Shown here: positions 21,895 to 25,932 of the stretch, piece after piece
Layout of the letters: each line of letters opens with the position of its first letter
Position numbering within the stretch: the first letter of the stretch is position 1
From: Candidatus Omnitrophota bacterium
GTDB lineage: Bacteria; Omnitrophota; Gorgyraeia; Gorgyraeales; Gorgyraeaceae
Direction: 5' to 3'
Assembly (NCBI GenBank): GCA_018901615.1
Contig: JAHIEN010000090.1
Location: 1 to 25,932, forward strand
DNA: 25,932 nucleotides
Translations under genes and position numbers: made by a program
Notes under the pieces: generated by a model
What the model saw: only the letters and a program-made list of their open reading frames with translations
What the model was told of the DNA's origin: nothing
Database searches by the model: none

Positions 21895-22308
21895 TTAAAA
21901 CTCTCTTCCGAGCGTCGTCAAGGTAAGCGAACCGTGCTTTACGCCTTTTACAGCGCGCAATTTATCAGAAAGCACTTTGATCTTATCTGACTTACCTTTT
22001 ACTATAATAACCTCTAGGCAATTGTGGTGATCGAGATGCACATGCTGGCTCGCTACTATAATGTCCTGATAGTCATGTTGTATCTCCACTATCACGTTCA
22101 TCAGTTCTCTTTTGTGGTGATCATATACCAGAGAAATAGCGCCTGCAACATCTTCTCCTTTTTTCCACTCGTCCTCTACCAGACTATTTCGTATGAGGTC
22201 CCTTATAGCCTCTGAACGGTTGGCGTATTGCTTATTATTTATAAGCCTGTCAAAATCCCTGAGCAGGCCTTTCTCAAGCGATACCCCAAATCTCATTAAA
22301 TCAGACAT
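21895..22308 (-). CDS. nikR: Nickel-responsive ribbon-helix-helix regulator NikR
   Basis: Encodes 137 residues. The N-terminal ribbon-helix-helix (LMRFGVSLEKGLLRDFDRLI, NRSEAIRDLIR) binds DNA. The C-terminal ACT-like domain carries all four nickel ligands: His78 (IQHDYQD), His89, His91 and Cys97 in SQHVHLDHHNCLEV, equivalent to E. coli His76, His87, His89 and Cys95. With nickel bound the protein tetramer represses transport genes. It heads the porin-nikMNQO operon and a dyad overlaps its own promoter, so autoregulation is likely. GGAGA lies 6 nt upstream of the ATG. Confidence 0.95.
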   Translation of the reverse strand: MSDLMRFGVSLEKGLLRDFDRLINNKQYANRSEAIRDLIRNSLVEDEWKKGEDVAGAISLVYDHHKRELMNVIVEIQHDYQDIIVASQHVHLDHHNCLEVIIVKGKSDKIKVLSDKLRAVKGVKHGSLTLTTLGREF

Positions 22309-22317
22309 AATTGTCTC

Positions 22318-22346
22318 CGTGTTACCTTTTCTAAAATTATAACACG
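22318..22346. promoter_or_regulatory. Predicted NikR operator (CGTGTTA-N15-TAACACG)
   Basis: A perfect 7-bp inverted repeat, arms at 22318-22324 and 22340-22346, spaced 15 bp. The architecture is close to the E. coli NikR site (GTATGA-N16-TCATAC). It covers the -10 box and transcription start of the nikR promoter, the right place for nickel-dependent repression. Assignment to NikR is inferred from the adjacent gene and spacing. Confidence 0.7.
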
Positions 22347-22363
22347 ATTTGCGCGACTGTCAA
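22336..22363 (-). promoter_or_regulatory. Promoter of the nikR nickel operon
   Basis: Minus-strand consensus TTGACA (22358-22363), a 16-nt spacer and consensus TATAAT (22336-22341). Predicted start is about 22329, inside the operator dyad. Confidence 0.8.
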
Positions 22364-22371
22364 CAAAAAAA

Positions 22372-25300
22372 TTAACCCAAGTAGATATCTATTCTTCTTA
22401 CTTTTCTGTCCCTGACGTCCCGGGCATACGGCCATTCTATCGTGTCTTTTTTTATTTCGAGTTTCTTGCCATTATCATACCTTAGGACAATAAACCTTAT
22501 CTTTACTGAATTTCTTCCAACTGTATTTTTCATACGGGGATTATGGTAGACTATGGTGGTTTTATTCAGGAATTTAAAGGCGTAACTATTCCTTGGAAAT
22601 CCATTTTGCGCTCTTTTCGTAAATAACCAGCTGGGTAACGCAGGTTTGAATTTGAGCATCAATTCACCATTTCCATTAAGGAAAAACGGCTTTTCTCCCA
22701 CATTCATCAATATCCACATACTGAGCAATTCTGCCGTGGAACCGCTGAGTCGCGCCACAAATCCTTTACCGTGCAGTCTCTGATCAGGAAATACGCTCGA
22801 TACTATAAAAGAAGAATTCTCAAAAATACTCCTGCCGTAGACCTCAGGTTTCATAAAAGGTACCAGGCACTTTTTGAACTCATCAAAAAATTCTTCATAA
22901 AGCCCGGCCTTCAAAATTTCCAAGAGATACTTATACTCCATGTGCAGCCATATAGATTCGTTTTCAAGCCAGCCCGGGGTAAATATACTGCAGCGACCAA
23001 CCTCTTTTGATACCCCTTCCATGGACTCGTTTATTTTATACATCCCCAGCTTCTTGTCATATAATCCTGTCTTTTTCAACGCCGCGTACAAAACCTTTAT
23101 CTTTTTCATGTCTTTTTCGGATTTTATAGCCCTGACAACGCCTTCGAGAAATAAAGGGACTCTCGTGCTTTTAAATCCGGTAGGTCTTACTAAAGGCAAT
23201 CCAGTAATGACATCTATCTTTCCGGTTTGCTTAAAATCAGTGACCTCGTTTATGACATAAGTCGTGTAGGTCTTCTTGGACGGGATATAGGCTTTCTTGA
23301 CAGCGCCTTCTATCTTTGAAAGAAAAATCTTTAACATATCTTTTGATTCGGATACGGTCAAAGATTTTTCGTTACCCGTAAAACCAAACTTTACCCTCTC
23401 CCTGTATTTCTCTTTGATAGTAGTAGCGTTATCCCAGTAATAAAAATCTCTATTCTTGGCCAAAACCTTGTATTGTCTGTTGATCAGAGATCCTATGGAT
23501 TTTAAAAAATCGTATATCTCTTCAGGCAGATTGAAGTTGCAATTATCTTCCAGCTCCAGATTTTTAAACGCGTCCAGGATAAACATTAACTGCCTCTTTA
23601 ACTCAAATAACTCTGGCGTGGAGGCCCCGAATAGCCCTGGCAGGCCGTTCATGGAATCGCACCAGCCTGGCTTATCAGCCTCCATTTCAATGCCTGTTCC
23701 GGAAGGATCCAGGGATGCCATCTTGTTTACCGCGAGACATAATAATTTTACCAGGAGCGTGGTTTTATAAACACTTCCTTCGCCTTTACGCGTCCTTACC
23801 AGGTGACTGTCATGTTCACGCTTTTTTATAACATTCTCTTTTTTGCTATCGCGCATAAGGGCATGGTATTGCCTTATCCTGTTCCCGCCATTCAAAATAC
23901 ATTTTTCTGACCTTGGCTTAACGCAAAAGAAATTGTCATAAAAAGTAAAGTCTTTTTTATCAAGCAGTATCTCTTTTAATTTTTCAGGGTAGATGGATAA
24001 GTAGCTCTCAACAAGATCAAGATTATAAGTCCAGTGGTCTATCCAAAAACCTTCTGAATGTTCGGCATCATATATGATATCGCAATTTTTCAGGACCGCA
24101 CCGAGAAACTCCTGCCACGGCGTCTTCATTCTTATACTCAGTTTTTCCATTTCCATGAACAGCCTGCCGGGAGTAAATGCTTCGACTAGTAATTCTTTTA
24201 GCCTTCCGATATCTTTATCCGCTATATTACCCTTCAGGCTTTCCGTTAAATCCGTCCCGGTTTTCAATCTGAACCTTACGCCGCATAACACCAGCGGGTT
24301 AAACCCGTCCGGCTGCAGAAGGTTATAAAAATGCAGTATGTTTGAATCCTTTATATCCGGATTAAAGAAAATGTCATTCCTGCGGTTCTGGTTCATGTCG
24401 CGGAAATTACCATTGCCTTGAGAAAAATATGTCGGGTCTATATAAAACCTGTTGTAATCTCTTTCGAGGTCCCCATGTTTCCTTGAATAAGCGTAAAATA
24501 CGTGCGAGTGGTCTCCGCAACTTACAGGGTAGCCTCCGCGCATGACATTATCCAAAAATGTCTGGCGGCAGTAAAAATCATAGCCCTTCTCGCCAGAGAC
24601 AGTAAAAACAGACTCCTGAAGTTCTTCAATAATCTTTTTATTTTCTTCCCGCTTGTCCTTGAAAAATTGAGGGACGATAAACCGCTTGACCATAGAGTTA
24701 AGTTTATCCTTTGAGCTCATATGACCCATGAGAGAATAAAGCGTGACCGATGCGCCCTTTTTGAGCTTTATATCCGCCAGCGACATGGCGCACGGGAGTT
24801 TGTTCTGTTGCATCTGTTTGCCCGGGACATTGAATTTCTTCTCGTTTATAAAATTAACCGGGCATGAAAAATCATTCACCTGTCCGAATATGAGTTCAGG
24901 ATCAACCAGTACAGGCAACGCGCCATTCGTCTTTCCATTCTTTGCCAGAGTAGCTAAATAAAAATTTCCCTCGTTTATAAATTCTACTTCTGACACGTCT
25001 CTAGGGTCAACCTTAAGTCTGTAGAAAGGCGCCCCCTTTTCCAGATTCTCCACGGTCATCCATGCCTCAACGGTGCGGCGCATCTTCTGGAGGAAAAAGT
25101 TCGAAACTCCGTAAGGTATTATAAGGGGCGTGCCGTCAAGGATATCAGCTGAAATATCTTTTTTTGATATATTTTTAAAGGTGACTATTCTTGCCAGGGC
25201 CGCGAAAGACTCATTGGGAACAGTGAAATACTCGACAGTGATTTCAAGGCCAAGCGACGGATTCTTTTCCGCGAGTTTCAGTCCATGTGAAGTTATAAGC

Positions 25301-25644
25301 ATTTTTTGATCAGCGGGCACAGCGCCGTTTTCAAAATGCGGGCGGAACGGTTCATAAAAAACTTTTTTCTTTTTATCTTTGATTTTTATAAATGTGCGAA
25401 AACCCTGGGAGGACGCGAGCTGATATGCCCTGTTCGCGGGCATAAATTCCATGATGGGGTTGTCCTTGCTCTTTACGCCAAAACTGCATATACCCTGGCC
25501 CCTGTTGACATAGAACACCCACATGGGTATTCCGAATAAGCCGGCTATGCCAGGCAGGAAATTAGAAAAAGTTGTGGCGTGGTTATAATTTTCTATTACA
25601 AATTCGCTATCTGGCTTAATATAGTATTTTACCTTTTTGTCCAT
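22372..25644 (-). CDS. Large cellobiose-phosphorylase-like (GH94/GH161-type) glycoside phosphorylase
   Basis: Encodes 1090 residues. The N-terminus FSNFLPGIAGLFGIPMWVFY then VNRGQGICSFG, and GFRTFIK, is what I recall from long proteins annotated as cellobiose phosphorylase (COG3459). Other blocks include DYNRFYIDPTYFSQGNGNFR then DMNQNRRND, GFWIDHWTYNLDLVESYLSI, and DKPGWCDSMNGLPGLFG. The last has the Asp-rich context of the GH94 catalytic acid. The length is nearer to GH161 (beta-1,3-glucan phosphorylase) than to typical GH94 (about 800). Such enzymes cleave beta-glucosidic bonds with phosphate, giving a sugar-1-phosphate and saving ATP. There is no signal peptide, so the protein is cytoplasmic. 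Family and substrate are uncertain. No Shine-Dalgarno is present and a -10 box lies 9 nt before the ATG. Confidence 0.72.
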   Translation of the reverse strand: MDKKVKYYIKPDSEFVIENYNHATTFSNFLPGIAGLFGIPMWVFYVNRGQGICSFGVKSKDNPIMEFMPANRAYQLASSQGFRTFIKIKDKKKKVFYEPFRPHFENGAVPADQKMLITSHGLKLAEKNPSLGLEITVEYFTVPNESFAALARIVTFKNISKKDISADILDGTPLIIPYGVSNFFLQKMRRTVEAWMTVENLEKGAPFYRLKVDPRDVSEVEFINEGNFYLATLAKNGKTNGALPVLVDPELIFGQVNDFSCPVNFINEKKFNVPGKQMQQNKLPCAMSLADIKLKKGASVTLYSLMGHMSSKDKLNSMVKRFIVPQFFKDKREENKKIIEELQESVFTVSGEKGYDFYCRQTFLDNVMRGGYPVSCGDHSHVFYAYSRKHGDLERDYNRFYIDPTYFSQGNGNFRDMNQNRRNDIFFNPDIKDSNILHFYNLLQPDGFNPLVLCGVRFRLKTGTDLTESLKGNIADKDIGRLKELLVEAFTPGRLFMEMEKLSIRMKTPWQEFLGAVLKNCDIIYDAEHSEGFWIDHWTYNLDLVESYLSIYPEKLKEILLDKKDFTFYDNFFCVKPRSEKCILNGGNRIRQYHALMRDSKKENVIKKREHDSHLVRTRKGEGSVYKTTLLVKLLCLAVNKMASLDPSGTGIEMEADKPGWCDSMNGLPGLFGASTPELFELKRQLMFILDAFKNLELEDNCNFNLPEEIYDFLKSIGSLINRQYKVLAKNRDFYYWDNATTIKEKYRERVKFGFTGNEKSLTVSESKDMLKIFLSKIEGAVKKAYIPSKKTYTTYVINEVTDFKQTGKIDVITGLPLVRPTGFKSTRVPLFLEGVVRAIKSEKDMKKIKVLYAALKKTGLYDKKLGMYKINESMEGVSKEVGRCSIFTPGWLENESIWLHMEYKYLLEILKAGLYEEFFDEFKKCLVPFMKPEVYGRSIFENSSFIVSSVFPDQRLHGKGFVARLSGSTAELLSMWILMNVGEKPFFLNGNGELMLKFKPALPSWLFTKRAQNGFPRNSYAFKFLNKTTIVYHNPRMKNTVGRNSVKIRFIVLRYDNGKKLEIKKDTIEWPYARDVRDRKVRRIDIYLG

Positions 25645-25653
25645 ATTTAAGTA

Positions 25654-25682
25654 ATTGTATCAAAAGGATGGGATTTTAGCAA
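25654..25682 (-). promoter_or_regulatory. Candidate promoter of the phosphorylase gene
   Basis: Minus-strand TTGCTA (25677-25682), 17 nt, TACAAT (25654-25659) with TGA just before it. The ATG at 25644 is the tenth base after the -10 box, giving almost no leader. Confidence 0.45.
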
Positions 25683-25709
25683 GTCAAATAAGGCCATAAA
25701 AGACCGTTC

Positions 25710-25751
25710 CCCAAACCCGCACCGCAACTAAATTGCGATGGCGGGTTTGGG
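25710..25751. repeat. REP-like palindrome, second member of the AAACCCGC/GCGGGTTT family
   Basis: CCCAAACCCGC (25710-25720) mirrors GCGGGTTTGGG (25741-25751); the interior also pairs partly (GCAA with TTGC). Its ends, size and interior resemble the perfect palindrome at 4571-4605. No T-run follows on either strand. Confidence 0.6.
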
Positions 25752-25776
25752 AGTAAATATTTAAGGCAGTTTAGGC

Positions 25777-25881
25777 TCATATCCGGGAGCATGCCCCGTA
25801 CCATTGTGGTACGGGGCTAATACAGCAACCCTCTTTACAGTGGGCTACAGGTCTCAGCATATATCTTATAGTAATATCCAT
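25777..25881 (-). CDS. Cys-rich small ORF (34 aa) with a strong ribosome binding site
   Basis: MDITIRYMLRPVAHCKEGCC followed by ISPVPQWYGACSRI. GGGAGG lies 6 nt upstream of the ATG at 25881 and an in-frame TGA upstream shows it is not the tail of a larger gene. Four cysteines (15, 19, 20 and 31) with Trp and Tyr between them suggest a metal-binding or modified peptide, or a leader peptide. A perfect 10-bp hairpin (25794-25816) lies inside its coding sequence. The phosphorylase gene begins 132 nt downstream on the same strand. Function unknown; whether it is translated is inferred from the Shine-Dalgarno only. Confidence 0.5.
   Translation of the reverse strand: MDITIRYMLRPVAHCKEGCCISPVPQWYGACSRI
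25794..25816. other. Perfect 10-3-10 hairpin (CCCCGTACCA / TGGTACGGGG)
   Basis: The two 10-nt arms pair perfectly around a 3-nt loop. It is GC-rich and would be very stable in RNA. It lacks a T-run on either strand. It coincides with codons 23-30 of the small ORF at 25777-25881, so it may be a regulatory structure, an unrelated palindrome, or part of the reason the ORF looks conserved. Confidence 0.65.
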
Positions 25882-25932
25882 GCTATACCTCCCGCGGTTA
25901 TTTGAATATCATCCCGGTTTCCCTGGACCAGA

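Noticed and set aside
25794..25816. Intrinsic terminator for a gene to the right of the window
   Set aside because: The hairpin is strong but no T-run follows on either strand, so it was listed only as a hairpin.
1..25932. CRISPR array, rRNA genes or complete insertion sequence
   Set aside because: No regularly spaced identical repeats with unique spacers, no rRNA-like segments and no transposase or integrase coding region were seen on either strand.

Overview
The window reads as a compact, protein-dense stretch of a Gram-negative-type (diderm) bacterial chromosome of moderate GC. It carries signal-peptide-bearing beta-barrel proteins, an OprB-like porin, a lipoprotein with peptidoglycan-binding repeats and a D-Ala-D-Ala carboxypeptidase. 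The gene style, very short intergenic gaps, REP/MITE-like palindromes and an unusual exported ATPase-domain gene suggest an uncultivated lineage such as Omnitrophota (PVC group). That placement is an inference from gene content, not from a marker phylogeny. TAG is an ordinary stop codon here (it ends the UvrD-like, TauE-like, NikN and NikQ genes).

Layout. 1-810: 5' part of htpX behind a 73-residue membrane protein (minus strand), then a 143-bp imperfect palindrome that looks like a MITE/REP element. 811-4483: peptidoglycan-binding lipoprotein and a 1020-residue UvrD-like helicase fused to an Fe-S RecB-type nuclease (minus). 4484-6540: AT-rich accessory patch with a palindrome, a solo MITE end, a 25-nt tRNA 3'-end remnant, an exported-looking ATPase-domain gene split by an in-frame TAG, and an overlapping nucleotidyltransferase pair. 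6600-8245: sodium-coupled SNF (NSS) transporter plus a 32-residue partner. 8257-9970 (minus): ferredoxin, AAA-type ATPase, half-size TauE/SafE protein. 10069-12667 (plus): GlcD-like FAD oxidase with a 1-nt frameshift, followed by a LarA-family (nickel-pincer) protein. 12651-16104 (minus): outer-membrane barrel, DD-carboxypeptidase, small membrane protein, NAD synthetase. 16254-18208: secreted protein with five 24-residue calcium-site-like repeats (plus), one-domain EamA transporter (minus), Era GTPase (plus). 18205-22308 (minus): a nickel uptake operon, nikR - OprB-like porin - nikM - nikN - nikQ - nikO. 22372-25644 (minus): a 1090-residue cellobiose-phosphorylase-like glycoside phosphorylase. 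25777-25881 (minus): a 34-codon Cys-rich small ORF with a strong ribosome binding site.

How the genes work together. The clearest system is nickel. NikR has all four nickel ligands, and its own promoter is overlapped by a perfect 7-15-7 dyad. It heads an operon with an outer-membrane porin and an ECF-type NikMNQO importer, which gives a route from outside the cell to the cytoplasm. About 6 kb away is a LarA-family protein, whose known relatives need a nickel-pincer nucleotide, directly behind a 2-hydroxyacid FAD oxidase. Together these suggest racemisation and oxidation of a 2-hydroxyacid supported by dedicated nickel uptake; the LarBCE cofactor genes are not in the window.

Regulation. Several operon heads (SNF transporter, era, the FAD oxidase, the nucleotidyltransferase pair, and nearly the phosphorylase and UvrD-like genes) have a sigma70-like promoter whose -10 box lies only 6-12 nt from the start codon and no Shine-Dalgarno sequence, which predicts leaderless or nearly leaderless mRNAs. 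Internal genes and some others have strong GGAGG sites. The era/eamA divergent region carries four TGTAAC-like repeats spaced exactly 10 bp apart.
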